Both the position numbers and the translations under genes were made by a program. From Rhizobium herbae (lineage in GTDB: Bacteria; Pseudomonadota; Alphaproteobacteria; Rhizobiales; Rhizobiaceae), in assembly GCF_017873135.1 (NCBI RefSeq), contig NZ_JAGGJV010000003.1, forward strand, positions 186,001 through 250,000: 64,000 nt of DNA. Direction: 5' to 3'. The notes under the pieces are model-generated. The model searched no databases. It had not been told where the DNA came from and saw only the letters and a program-made list of their open reading frames with translations. The number at the start of each line of letters is the position of its first letter. The first letter of the stretch is position 1. Shown here piece by piece: positions 17,494-26,174 of the stretch.

Positions 17494-18008
17494 CGGCTAC
17501 TCCATGACGGGCACACGGGCGTGCCGCTGAACGTTGAGTCGATCGGTGTTTCGGGATTTCCGCTGCCTGAAGCTTGACCGGCAGTCGAAGCGCCCTACTT
17601 CCTGAATGAGAGCCGAGGCCTGAAACAGAAGGCCACGGTGGCTGTCCCGACCTGCAAGAACATGTGCGCAGGTCCAGACGTGTTCAAACGCGCGACCTGC
17701 AAAAAGGTTCCATGCTGCGCTGCCGTATTTTGCGGCGGCGGGCGTTTTTTCGCGTTGGATATTTTCCGTGAAACTCCGGGGATAGCCGCTCTCGAGCCGA
17801 ACGTCGCGTGGGCGCGCGAAGTGGGTCGCTCAAGCGCCCGAAGCCGCACGAAGCGCCATTTATTGTGCGCCGCGATTTTTGCCGCTTGCCGGAAAAGTTA
17901 AAAAAGCGTTAACTTTTGACGGTTGTCCCCATAAGTTGCCTGTGAGTTAGTTAAAGACAGGGCTTTGACGGGATTCCTGTTTGCAAGGCACCGGGCTAGA
18001 GTCGCGTT
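17494..18008. other. intergenic region upstream of rpoH2 and the acetyltransferase
   Basis: The 515 bases between divergent genes hold the RpoE2-type promoter at 17687-17711, leaving a leader of roughly 190 bases for rpoH2. A G+C-rich inverted repeat GGCAC/GTGCC lies near 17510-17525. Short frames on both strands here have no family resemblance or ribosome site. The A+T-rich stretch 17895-17960 probably contains the acetyltransferase promoter, but no clear boxes were found. Confidence 0.5.
17687..17711 (-). promoter_or_regulatory. RpoE2/EcfG-type promoter of rpoH2
   Basis: On the minus strand GGAAC (17711-17707) is followed after exactly 18 bases by TT (17688-17687). This matches the general-stress sigma factor consensus of alphaproteobacteria, GGAAC-N18/19-TT. 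rpoH2 is a known target of RpoE2 in Sinorhizobium meliloti. Confidence 0.65.
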
Positions 18009-18515
18009 ATGAAAACATTATCCATCGAGGTCAGGCCGGGCGAGCCGAGGGACGCCGCGTCCATATCGGACGTGCACCGCGTTTCCTGGCTTCAGGCCTA
18101 TGGCGGGCTCATCCCGCACAAGCCGCTGATCCAGATGGTCAACCGGCGCGATCACGCCTGGTGGCGCAAGGCGACGCGCGGGCCGTCCACGCTGCTCATC
18201 GTCGAAGTGGCCGGCGTGATTGCCGGGTACGCGACGCTCGGCCTCAACCGCGCCCGCGCCCTGCCGCAGGAAGGCGAGGTCTATGAAATCTACCTGCGCC
18301 CGGAATACCAGGGTATCGGGCTCGGCCGCATCCTCTTCGGCGAAGCCAAAAGCCTTTTGAAATCGCTCGGCTGTCAGGGTCTCGTCGTCTGGTGCCTGGA
18401 AGACAGCCATCACGCCGACAGCTTCTTCCGCACGGCGGGCGGCCGCGACATCTGCGAAGGCATGGAAGATTTCGGCGAAAAGAACCTGAAGAAGATCGGC
18501 TATATCTGGGATTGA
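18009..18515 (+). CDS. GNAT-family N-acetyltransferase
   Basis: The 168-residue protein has the GNAT fold markers: VEVAGVIAGYATLGL (beta 4), then EIYLRPEYQGIGLGRILF, which includes the acetyl-CoA pyrophosphate-binding Q/RxxGxG/A motif, and WCLEDSHHADSFFRTAGG near the end. It transfers an acetyl group to an unidentified amine. It has an independent promoter region and is convergent with the next gene 6 bases away. Confidence 0.83.
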   Translation: MKTLSIEVRPGEPRDAASISDVHRVSWLQAYGGLIPHKPLIQMVNRRDHAWWRKATRGPSTLLIVEVAGVIAGYATLGLNRARALPQEGEVYEIYLRPEYQGIGLGRILFGEAKSLLKSLGCQGLVVWCLEDSHHADSFFRTAGGRDICEGMEDFGEKNLKKIGYIWD

Positions 18516-18521
18516 GCTGCC

Positions 18522-19136
18522 CTATTCGGGAAATGAATGGGTGTGGTCAGCCGCTCTCGGCCCACGCACCCCGGTAAAATCCGCCGTGTCCGTGCCGCAG
18601 ACGAAGCCCTCGGCCTGCGTATCGGCGATCTGGCGGGCCATCGCATTGGGATCCGGGTTGGCGAGCGCGTCGACATAGCCGACGACACAGCCCTTTCCAT
18701 CCTCGCCGGCAACCTTTGAAACGACCAGGACCTGGCCTTTGAGCGCCGGTGCCGGCTCGCCCGTCTCCGGATCGACATTGGAGATGAACCAGCGAAGGAT
18801 TGTCGCCACCGGCTTTCCGCCGGCGCCAAGCCGCCATTCGATTTTCGGACCGGTATAGTTGAACGGCCCGAAGCTCTCGAAGGCGCCGTCGATATAGGCC
18901 GTGTTCAGGTGACCATAGAAAAGGCTTTGGCGCAGGTCACCTTCCTTGAAATAGACATCGTAGTCCTTGAACCCCTTGCATCGCAGCGAAATGCCGCCGC
19001 CTTCTTCGTCTTCCGGCGAAAGGGTCTTGCAATGATCCGTGTCGAGATCGGTATAGACGCTGTCGTTGGCGAGAACGACGGTGGGCGTCATCGACAGAAG
19101 GACGAGGAAGGCAATGGAGTATGCAAACGGCTTCAT
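18522..19136 (-). CDS. secreted protein of unknown function
   Basis: The 204-residue product begins with a clear Sec signal peptide (MKPFAYSIAFLVLLSMTPTV, cleavage near VLA-ND). The mature part has Cys in HCKTL, LRCKGF, GKGCVV and VCGTD, which could form two disulfides, and ends in an HTHSFPE tail. Similar proteins of about 200 residues are conserved in rhizobia without known function. It is probably periplasmic and stands alone. Confidence 0.72.
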   Translation of the reverse strand: MKPFAYSIAFLVLLSMTPTVVLANDSVYTDLDTDHCKTLSPEDEEGGGISLRCKGFKDYDVYFKEGDLRQSLFYGHLNTAYIDGAFESFGPFNYTGPKIEWRLGAGGKPVATILRWFISNVDPETGEPAPALKGQVLVVSKVAGEDGKGCVVGYVDALANPDPNAMARQIADTQAEGFVCGTDTADFTGVRGPRAADHTHSFPE

Positions 19137-19288
19137 GAGCGCTCCTTGTCCCGGAAACGTCCCGGCGCCCGCGATTATTCACCTATATCTCGCATTTTTC
19201 CGGCTGCGACGAAAGCGGATGTTGCGCCGCGTCATGTTTCCCGTTATCGGACTGGCCATCCAAACATCTGGCCCTTGGGAGAAAACTC

Positions 19289-19822
19289 ATGCGTATTGAT
19301 GCTATTTCGATCGGGAAGAACCCACCGGAAGATATCAACGTGATCGTCGAGGTTCCGGTTGGCGGACACCCGATCAAGTATGAAATGGACAAGGAAGCCG
19401 GCACGCTGGTGGTCGATCGCTTCCTCTACACGCCGATGACCTATCCCGGCAATTACGGTTTCGTGCCGCACACCCTGTCGGATGACGGCGACCCGATCGA
19501 CGTCCTGATCGCCTCGACCCGTCCGCTGGTTCCCGGCTGCGTCATCAATGTCCGCCCGATCGGCGTGATGATGATGGAAGACAATTCCGGCAAGGACGAA
19601 AAGATCATTGCCGTTCCGAGCTATCACCTCACCAAGCGTTACGACAAGGTGAAGGACTATACCGACCTGCCGGAGATCACGCTGCAGCAGATCGAACACT
19701 TCTTCGAGCACTACAAGGATCTGGAGCCCGGCAAATGGGTAAAGATCTTCGGCTGGAAGGACGTCACGGTCGCACAGCAGCTGATCGTCGAAGCCATCGA
19801 GCGCGCCAAGGCAGCCAAGTAA
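19289..19822 (+). CDS. ppa: inorganic pyrophosphatase
   Basis: The 177-residue family I pyrophosphatase has the active-site block DGDPIDVLI with its Mg-binding aspartates, plus [26 protein letters not shown] and [12 protein letters not shown]. It hydrolyses pyrophosphate from biosynthetic reactions in the cytosol and functions as a hexamer in bacteria. Length is as expected. The gene is monocistronic; its transcript probably ends at the hairpin at 20101. Confidence 0.96.
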   Translation: MRIDAISIGKNPPEDINVIVEVPVGGHPIKYEMDKEAGTLVVDRFLYTPMTYPGNYGFVPHTLSDDGDPIDVLIASTRPLVPGCVINVRPIGVMMMEDNSGKDEKIIAVPSYHLTKRYDKVKDYTDLPEITLQQIEHFFEHYKDLEPGKWVKIFGWKDVTVAQQLIVEAIERAKAAK

Positions 19823-19858
19823 CGCGGTTCCGCGTTTATCGCGGCAATATCCGAATAT

Positions 19859-20026
19859 GTGGACGCTTTACCCCCCTCTGTCGGCGACGCCGACATCTCC
19901 CCCTCAAGGGGGGAGATTGGCCGCAGACTTTGTGCCCTGCTAGATGAAGGATCACAGGGGGAAATGAATGATCTCCCCCCTTGAGGGGGAGATGTCACGA
20001 GAGTGACAGAGGGGGTAAGCATCCAC
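19859..20026. repeat. palindromic element family B, copy 2
   Basis: The core 19868-20018 has CCCCCCTCTGTCGGCGACGC at the left and a matching GTGACAGAGGGGG end, with internal ATCTCCCCC hairpins. Outside the core, GTGGA-c-GCTT (19859-19868) pairs with AAGC-a-TCCAC (20017-20026), a locus-specific arm. It lies downstream of ppa. Confidence 0.88.
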
Positions 20027-20100
20027 GATGTCTGCCCTCTCCGAAACGTTCATCGGGTGACGACCCGTCCCAAAAACATTGCCACTGCTTTATCAAATGA

Positions 20101-20135
20101 AAACCTCCGGATCATGCCGATCCGGAGGTTTTTTT
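20101..20135. terminator. bidirectional rho-independent terminator
   Basis: A 13-base stem AAACCTCCGGATC / GATCCGGAGGTTT encloses the loop ATGCC and is followed by a T-run on the plus strand and A-rich sequence before it. It can end both ppa (+) and yggT (-) transcription. Confidence 0.9.
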
Positions 20136-20169
20136 ATGCCCGCAGGGAACCGTTTGGTTTCAGCCGGCT

Positions 20170-20463
20170 TTAGCCGAGCAGGGCAGCGGCGATCGTCGTG
20201 TTGAGCAGGTACCAGATGAAATACAGGATCACCAGGACCACCAGCGGCGACAGGTCGACGCCGCCCATGTCCGGCAGGACGCGGCGGATCGGCCGGTAGA
20301 GCGGCTCGGTCAGCTGGTAGAGCGAGCGGCCGATCATGTTGATCGCGTTGTTGTTCACGTTGATGACGTTGAAAGCGTAGAGCCAGGAAAAAATCGCCGA
20401 AGCGATGACCAGGAACCACGCAATGTTGATGATGAAATTCAGGGTCGCAATGACAGCAAGCAT
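20170..20463 (-). CDS. YggT-family membrane protein
   Basis: The 97-residue protein starts MLAVIATLNF. It has two YGGT segments, each a hydrophobic helix; the family-typical YQLTEPLYRPIRRVLP joins them and VLVILYFIWYLL follows. The start at 20463 has TTGGAGACC upstream; an earlier in-frame ATG at 20493 has no ribosome site. YggT proteins sit in the inner membrane and are linked to osmotic tolerance or division-site functions in various bacteria. The precise role is unknown. Confidence 0.88.
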   Translation of the reverse strand: MLAVIATLNFIINIAWFLVIASAIFSWLYAFNVINVNNNAINMIGRSLYQLTEPLYRPIRRVLPDMGGVDLSPLVVLVILYFIWYLLNTTIAAALLG

Positions 20464-20592
20464 GCCGGTCTCCAATTCGTTGTTGACAGACATGTAGACA
20501 TTGACGACTAAACCGGCAAGTCCACGCTTCGCGATGGACTAAACATGTTTAATACGGCGGGCTGGCCTGCCGTTGTTCGGAAAGAATACCGC

Positions 20593-21834
20593 ATGTCCGT
20601 CCTTCAGGGTGCAGACCGGTTCGCCGCGTTCCGGCATGTCTCCTACGCCCGTTTCTTCTTCGCCCGCTTCCTCGCTTCCTTCGCCATCCAGATCATCAGC
20701 GTCTCGGTGGGCTGGCAGATGTACGCGCAGACCCAGAACACGCTCTATCTCGGCCTCATCGGCCTCTTCCAGTTCCTGCCGTCGCTGCTGCTCATCCTGG
20801 TGACGGGATCGGTCGCCGACCGGCACTCGCGGCGGATGATCGTCTCGGTCTGCATGATCGTCAGCGCCTTTTGCGCGGCGGCGCTGCTCGGGCTGACGGT
20901 CGCCGATGCCTTTTCGCCGTGGCCCGTCTTCGCCATCCTGATCGTCTTCGGCATCGAGCGCGCCTTCATGGCGCCGGCGGTGCAATCGCTGGCGCCCAAC
21001 CTCGTTCCGGCCCACGATCTGTCGAACGCGATCGCCTGGAATTCGTCCTCCTGGCAGACGGCCGCCATCCTCGGACCGGTCGCCGGCGGTCTGCTCTATG
21101 GCGTCAGCGCCATCGTCGCCTATTCCGTCGCGCTTGCCTTCCTCGTCCTGTCGGCCATTCTGGTCTTCATGATCGAGAAGCCGGCGCAGCACAGCCTCAG
21201 CGAGCCGCGCGACTGGACGTCCATTCTGGCCGGGTTCAAGTTCATCCGCACCGAAAAGGTGGTGCTGGGCGCCATTTCGCTCGATCTGTTCGCCGTGCTG
21301 CTCGGCGGCGCCGTTGCGCTGATGCCGGTCTTTGCCAGCGAAATCCTGGTGCTCGGCCCGCTCGGCCTCGGGCTGCTGCGGGCTGCCCCCGGCATCGGCG
21401 CCATCCTCGTCGCGGTGACGCTGGCCGCCTATCCGATCCGCCACAATGCCGGCACGCTGATGTTTGCCGGCGTGGCGCTGTTCGGCATCGGCACGGTGAT
21501 CTTCGGCCTGTCGCAGGTCGCGTGGCTGTCGATCGCGGCATTGATGCTGATGGGCGCGTCGGACATGATCTCGGTCTATGTGCGCGAAACGCTGATTGCG
21601 CTCTGGACGCCGGATGCCGTGCGCGGCCGCGTCAATGCCGTCAACATGGTCTTCGTCGGTGCTTCCAACGAGCTTGGCGAATTCCGCGCCGGCACGATGG
21701 CGCATATCATCGGCGCCGTTCCGGCCGTCGTCATCGGCGGCGTCGGCACGCTCGCGGTCGCCGTCATCTGGGCGCTCGGCTTCCCGCAACTGCGCAAGAT
21801 CGATTCGCTGGATGCACCGGAGCGCAAGGCCTGA
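20593..21834 (+). CDS. MFS exporter, EntS-like (MFS_3) family
   Basis: The 413-residue 12-TM protein starts MSVLQGADRF. It has the MFS_3 pattern YARFFFARFLASFAIQIISVSVGWQMY, TGSVADRHSRRM in the loop between TM2 and TM3, and a second-half motif RGRVNAVNMVF. Relatives export siderophores such as enterobactin or act as drug pumps. No siderophore genes are nearby, so the substrate is open. An in-frame start at 20545 is less likely. It is divergent from yggT and convergent with the amidotransferase (3 bases apart). Confidence 0.82.
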   Translation: MSVLQGADRFAAFRHVSYARFFFARFLASFAIQIISVSVGWQMYAQTQNTLYLGLIGLFQFLPSLLLILVTGSVADRHSRRMIVSVCMIVSAFCAAALLGLTVADAFSPWPVFAILIVFGIERAFMAPAVQSLAPNLVPAHDLSNAIAWNSSSWQTAAILGPVAGGLLYGVSAIVAYSVALAFLVLSAILVFMIEKPAQHSLSEPRDWTSILAGFKFIRTEKVVLGAISLDLFAVLLGGAVALMPVFASEILVLGPLGLGLLRAAPGIGAILVAVTLAAYPIRHNAGTLMFAGVALFGIGTVIFGLSQVAWLSIAALMLMGASDMISVYVRETLIALWTPDAVRGRVNAVNMVFVGASNELGEFRAGTMAHIIGAVPAVVIGGVGTLAVAVIWALGFPQLRKIDSLDAPERKA

Positions 21835-21837
21835 AAC

Positions 21838-22581
21838 TCAGGCAGTCACCTTCTCGCCCTGCCGCTGGAAGATGTGGGTGAGGAAGCGATCCATCCAGGC
21901 GCGCAGCGGCGCGTCGTGGTCCATGCGACCCTCAAGATGGGCCCGCCCCATCTGCGCGCCCGGCAGGTCGAACCGGTGGGCGCCGTGCACGACCCAGCGA
22001 TGCATCATCACCCGTGTCAGTTCACCGTGGAACTGGATGCCCCAGGCGTTCTCGCCGTAGCGGAAGGCCTGATTGGGATAGGTGCTGCCGGAAGCGAGCA
22101 GTTCCGCGCCTGCCGGCAGATCGAAACCTTCGCGGTGGAACTGGTAGACCATCGACGGCCATTCCATCAGCGCCCGGCCTTTTTCCGTCGCCTCAAGCGG
22201 ATACCAGCCGATTTCCGTCATGCCTTCGTGATGCGGCCCCACCACGCCGCCGAGATGGCGCACCAGCATTTGCGCGCCAAGACAGATACCGAGGAAGGGT
22301 TTGTTTTCAGACAACGGCACAGCCAGCCAGTCGATCTCGCGGCGGACATAGTCCTCGTCGTCATTGGCGCTCATCGGCCCGCCGAAGACGACGGCGCCGG
22401 CATGCTGTTCCAGCGTCGCAGGCAGGGGATCGCCGAGCACCGGACGACGGATGTCGAGGCTCAGCCCCTTTTCCAGCAGCAGATGTCCGACGCGGCCGGG
22501 GCTGGAATGTTCCTGATGCAGGATGATCAGGACCGGCTTGTCGGTATTGCGCCGGTAGAACGTGCGGTCGTCGAAAAGCAT
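21838..22581 (-). CDS. class I glutamine amidotransferase (GMP synthase-like)
   Basis: The 247-residue protein has one glutaminase domain: the oxyanion segment GGPMSAND, nucleophile Cys100 in GICLGAQ, and the catalytic His in IQFHGELT. There is no synthetase domain, so it is not GuaA. Stand-alone proteins of this group often hydrolyse gamma-glutamyl compounds, but the substrate is unknown here. It begins 1 base after the TerB-like stop with AGGAAAAG upstream, so it is the last gene of the hem cluster transcript. Confidence 0.83.
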   Translation of the reverse strand: MLFDDRTFYRRNTDKPVLIILHQEHSSPGRVGHLLLEKGLSLDIRRPVLGDPLPATLEQHAGAVVFGGPMSANDDEDYVRREIDWLAVPLSENKPFLGICLGAQMLVRHLGGVVGPHHEGMTEIGWYPLEATEKGRALMEWPSMVYQFHREGFDLPAGAELLASGSTYPNQAFRYGENAWGIQFHGELTRVMMHRWVVHGAHRFDLPGAQMGRAHLEGRMDHDAPLRAWMDRFLTHIFQRQGEKVTA

Positions 22582-22582
22582 T

Positions 22583-23065
22583 TCACTTTTCCTGTTGCGC
22601 GGTGGTCTCCTCCACGACGTCCAGTTTGGCGGCCACCTCCTGCCGCTTGATGATCCTGTCCCTGCCGGAAATGCCCAGGAGATCGGCGATACGCCAGATC
22701 ACATGGTCTTCCATTTCGCTGCGTTTGCCGTCGGCATAGACAATCTCCCACAGCATGCCGATCAGGTCTATCCGTTGCTCCTCGGAAAAATGCCGTTTGA
22801 TATCGGAGGTGAAGCGGAAGAAATCGATGGCCTGGCTTTCGGCCGTTTCACCGGCGGCAATCAGCGCGTCGAGCGCGCCGTCGTCCAGCTGGTAGTGATC
22901 CTTGATCATGGAGCGAACCTTCCTGCGCTCCTTCTCGTGGATCTCGCCATCGGCCTCCATCACCTGGATGCAGAGCGCCATGATGGCGATGCGCGGGTCG
23001 CCGGCCTCGATCGAAGGCCCGTGGCCGGTCAGGCTGTCGAGGAAAGTCCGAAATCGGTCAAACAT
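22583..23065 (-). CDS. TerB-like (tellurite-resistance fold) protein
   Basis: The 160-residue protein has the TerB core: ALCIQVMEADGEIHEKERRKVR and LIGMLWEIVYADGKRSEMEDHVIWRIADLLGIS, each with an acidic D-G-x metal-binding-like turn. TerB domains bind metal ions and associate with membrane stress systems. No other ter gene is present, so tellurite resistance should not be inferred. It follows hemY by 28 bases and is probably cotranscribed with it. Confidence 0.83.
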   Translation of the reverse strand: MFDRFRTFLDSLTGHGPSIEAGDPRIAIMALCIQVMEADGEIHEKERRKVRSMIKDHYQLDDGALDALIAAGETAESQAIDFFRFTSDIKRHFSEEQRIDLIGMLWEIVYADGKRSEMEDHVIWRIADLLGISGRDRIIKRQEVAAKLDVVEETTAQQEK

Positions 23066-23093
23066 GATTTTCCGTTACGCTATGGGTTGCCGC

Positions 23094-24743
23094 TCAAAAC
23101 AGGCGGAATGTGGTCTTTTCCAATGGCTTGTTGCTGTCGCGCACGCCCGGATCATCCGGCGGGCGCCCGAAGAAGGGCTCGACGGTGGTTTCATCGGTCT
23201 TTATCGGAGCCGGCTTCGGCTCGACCTTGACCGTTTGCGGCACGATCACCGATTCGCTCGGCGCGGGTACGGCAATGGTCTTGACCGCCACTTCCTCGGA
23301 TTTCTCGGCGGCGTCGATGACGGGGCCTGGCTTGGCCGGCGTCGCGGCCCGCTCCGGCTGCGGTTCCGGGCGCTGATGGGCGATGGCCACCGGCGGTAGG
23401 CTGCGGATCGCCTCGTCGGCGACATCGACCGTGCCTTCCTCGACCGGGCCGGCAATCTGGGCGACCGGCTGCTTCCATTCGAAGGCATCGAGCCGGCCGC
23501 TGACCGGCGAGACCGGCAGCCATTCCGGCGCCGTGACGCCGTCCGCCGTCCAGGCCGGATCGCGCGGGCTTTTCAACGCCTGGTTCATCCAGTGGCGGAT
23601 GCGGCCGTCGTCGCCCGTATCGGCTTCCTCGATATCGGCCAGAAGCAGGAAGATGCCCTCGCTCGGCTGCATGCGGGCAGCGGCTTCGGCCTTGGCGCGG
23701 GCAAGCGGCAGTTCGCGCGCTTCCAAAGCACTTTCGGCAACGGTGGCGAGCGCGACAGGATTGTTCGGGCGGAGCGCTTCCAGCTTGTTTGCCCGCTTCA
23801 GGCGATCGGAGGCCGAATCGCCGCTGCGCGCCCGGACGTAGAGCCTGGCGACTTCGGGATGCGGATCCTGCTTCCAGAGCTTTTCGAGGATGGAGGCGGC
23901 CTTGCGCAGATTGTCCTCGCGAAACAGCGCCTTGGCGGCGATCAGGCCGGCCGGCACCAGATCCTCGGCAAGCTTCAGCGCGGCCTGCGCGTCGTCGCGC
24001 GCGCCCTTCGGGTCGGCTTCGAGCTTTTCGGAAGCGCGGGCGGTCAGAAGCACCGCCTTCTTGCGGTCGGCCTCCTTGCGGTCGATGACGTGGGACGCGC
24101 GGCTCTGGTCGAGAAGGCGGATGGCCTCGTCCCACTGGCCGGTCTGGCTGCGATAGTCCAGTGCCGCCAGCGTCGCCCAGGGCAGATGCGGCGCCTTGTC
24201 GGCGGCGCGCTCGGCATATTGCCGCGCCGCCTCGTTGGCGCCCAGCCGCTTGGCTTCGAGATAGAGGCCGCGCAGGCCGAGTTCGCGGGTTTCCGGGTCG
24301 TCGGCCATCAGCTCGAATTTCTTGCGGGCGTCGTCGTACTTGCCCTCGATCAGCGCCGTCTGCGCTTCGAGCAGATGGATCAGCGGCTCCTGATCGGAAC
24401 TGATCAGCCCGCGCGTGCGGGCCGTCATCTTGCGGGCCAGCGCCGAATCGCCGGCACCGGCGGCGATCAGGCCGGTCGACAGCGCCTGATAGCCGCGGTC
24501 GCGCTTGCGGGCGCGGAAATAGCGGGAGATCGAATGCGGCGAGAGCCAGACGACGCGAATGAACCAGACGACGATCAGGATCGCCGCAATCAGCGAGGCG
24601 AGCAGCGTTGCCGCCACCATCAGGCTCATTTCGATGCGTTGGCCCTGCCAGATCAGCGACAGTTCGCCGGGACGGTCGGCCAGCCAGGCGAAGCCTGCGC
24701 CGAGCGCCAGGACGATGAGGACATAGAACAGGATGCGGATCAT
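23094..24743 (-). CDS. hemY: HemY-type inner-membrane TPR protein
   Basis: The 549-residue protein has two N-terminal membrane helices (IRILFYVLIVLALGAGFAWL and MVAATLLASLIAAILIVVWF), then a cytosolic or periplasmic helical-repeat domain of TPR type, and a low-complexity Pro/Ala/Glu C-terminus from about residue 420. This is the alphaproteobacterial HemY (HemY_N), associated with heme synthesis; it is not the protoporphyrinogen oxidase that bears the same symbol in Gram-positives. It lies in a cluster with hemC and hemD. Confidence 0.85.
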   Translation of the reverse strand: MIRILFYVLIVLALGAGFAWLADRPGELSLIWQGQRIEMSLMVAATLLASLIAAILIVVWFIRVVWLSPHSISRYFRARKRDRGYQALSTGLIAAGAGDSALARKMTARTRGLISSDQEPLIHLLEAQTALIEGKYDDARKKFELMADDPETRELGLRGLYLEAKRLGANEAARQYAERAADKAPHLPWATLAALDYRSQTGQWDEAIRLLDQSRASHVIDRKEADRKKAVLLTARASEKLEADPKGARDDAQAALKLAEDLVPAGLIAAKALFREDNLRKAASILEKLWKQDPHPEVARLYVRARSGDSASDRLKRANKLEALRPNNPVALATVAESALEARELPLARAKAEAAARMQPSEGIFLLLADIEEADTGDDGRIRHWMNQALKSPRDPAWTADGVTAPEWLPVSPVSGRLDAFEWKQPVAQIAGPVEEGTVDVADEAIRSLPPVAIAHQRPEPQPERAATPAKPGPVIDAAEKSEEVAVKTIAVPAPSESVIVPQTVKVEPKPAPIKTDETTVEPFFGRPPDDPGVRDSNKPLEKTTFRLF

Positions 24744-24753
24744 GAATTCTTCC

Positions 24754-26040
24754 TTAGCCCTGGTTGGCCGTCATGGCGCCGGCAACGGCCGCGTCGATCA
24801 GTCCTTCGACACGGATGCGCTGGTCGAGCTTCGTCTTGAAATCGGCACCGGCCGTTTTCGCGGGCTCCGGCAAGGCAGCCCATTCCAGGCTTGCGCCCTT
24901 GAGATCGCCATTGGTGAGCTTGTCCTCGATGCGGGCAACGACCGCTTCCGGGCCTTCGCCCTCGACGCTGCCGACAGGGCGAACGCGGATGGCCGAGGAC
25001 GCACTGTCCATCAGGCGGGAGAAGATGCCCTGGTCGGGATCGGTATGTTCGGCCGCCTCGAGCATGGCGTCGGCCACGGCCGGAAAGTCGCGCACCAGAT
25101 CGGCGCGCGGGGCGACGCCCGTTGCCGCATCGCCCGAAAGGCCGGCGACGGCCGGATCGGCGGCGGCGATGCTTTTCAGCGCGTCGAGTTCGGCCAGGAA
25201 CGGACCGCCGCGATCGATCGCCGTCTTCAGTGCCGTGACGGCGATGGCGCGGGCCAGCTGCACGTCGCTGGCCGGTTCGTCGATCTTCTTCTCGGCGGCG
25301 TCGATGCGGGTCGAAAGCTCGGTCTTTGCCGCCTCAGTGGATTGCTTGGCGTCGGCCAGCGCCGATTTCAGCGTGGCGATCTCGCCGGTCAGGTTGGCGA
25401 TCTGGGCGTCAAGACCGGAAACGTCGACTGCCGCGCCGTTTCCGGCTCCAGTGGTCTTCTTCTCCAGCTCGGCAATGCGGGTTTCAAGCGGGGCGAGATC
25501 GGCGGTCGCCGATGGCGCTGGTGCTGCGGCAAGCTGCGCCTTGATCGCCTCGACGTCGCTGGCAAGGCCTTGCTCGACTGTCGTATCGCCACCCGGGCCG
25601 AGCGCCGGCAGGACACCCGCATATTGCAGGCCGCCCGCGCCGAGAAGCGCGATCAGGCCGCCGAGAATGCCGGCAGCGAGGGCACCGGAACTGGAGGCGC
25701 GGCGCGGTTGGGCATGGATTGGCTGTTCCGCCGCGGTGGCAGCCGAGGTCGGCTCTTCGGCGAAGGCCGCCGCAGCGGCGTCTGCACGGGCGTCTTCTTC
25801 ATCCGATTCTCGCGGATCAGGGGTCCGTTCCGCAATGTCGGCCGGTTCGGCAATGTCGGCGCGCACGGTTTCATCGGCTTCGCCGGCGCGGATCTCCGCC
25901 GCCTCGTCGATAACTGCCTCGCGTTCAGCGGCGGCATCGCTTCCATTCGCGTCTTCCTGTGGCGCCGCGGTGGCTTCCAGGTCGATCGTCAACGGCTCCT
26001 GATCGGATTTCGAGCGGCGCGGAGGATTTTCCGGTCCCAT
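24754..26040 (-). CDS. Mic60/mitofilin-like inner-membrane protein
   Basis: The 428-residue protein has an acidic, Ala/Glu-rich N-terminal cytosolic part (1-113), one TM helix (about 119-141, GALAAGILGGLIALLGAGGL), a coiled-coil periplasmic part (about 160-260) and a C-terminal mitofilin-like signature (about 270-428). Alphaproteobacterial homologues located between hemD and hemY are established relatives of mitochondrial Mic60, which shapes crista junctions. A membrane-shaping role here is inferred. It is 10 bases before hemY. Confidence 0.78.
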   Translation of the reverse strand: MGPENPPRRSKSDQEPLTIDLEATAAPQEDANGSDAAAEREAVIDEAAEIRAGEADETVRADIAEPADIAERTPDPRESDEEDARADAAAAAFAEEPTSAATAAEQPIHAQPRRASSSGALAAGILGGLIALLGAGGLQYAGVLPALGPGGDTTVEQGLASDVEAIKAQLAAAPAPSATADLAPLETRIAELEKKTTGAGNGAAVDVSGLDAQIANLTGEIATLKSALADAKQSTEAAKTELSTRIDAAEKKIDEPASDVQLARAIAVTALKTAIDRGGPFLAELDALKSIAAADPAVAGLSGDAATGVAPRADLVRDFPAVADAMLEAAEHTDPDQGIFSRLMDSASSAIRVRPVGSVEGEGPEAVVARIEDKLTNGDLKGASLEWAALPEPAKTAGADFKTKLDQRIRVEGLIDAAVAGAMTANQG

Positions 26041-26174
26041 GATGATCTCTTTCCGTTATCGCGTAAGGCACTGTCTTAAACCTAGACATGCGGCAGGCAT
26101 AGGGAAAGCCCCCAAGCGACAATTCGTTGACCGGTTGCGGATCAAGGTGAGGCTGGCACACCGCAAATGCGGGG

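Noticed and set aside
17638..17901. Frames of about 85 codons on both strands upstream of rpoH2
   Set aside because: They overlap the RpoE2-type promoter, have no ribosome site and no recognisable family.
22583..23065. Tellurite resistance system
   Set aside because: Only a single TerB-like gene is present; no TerC, TerD, TerZ or TerE homologue is nearby.
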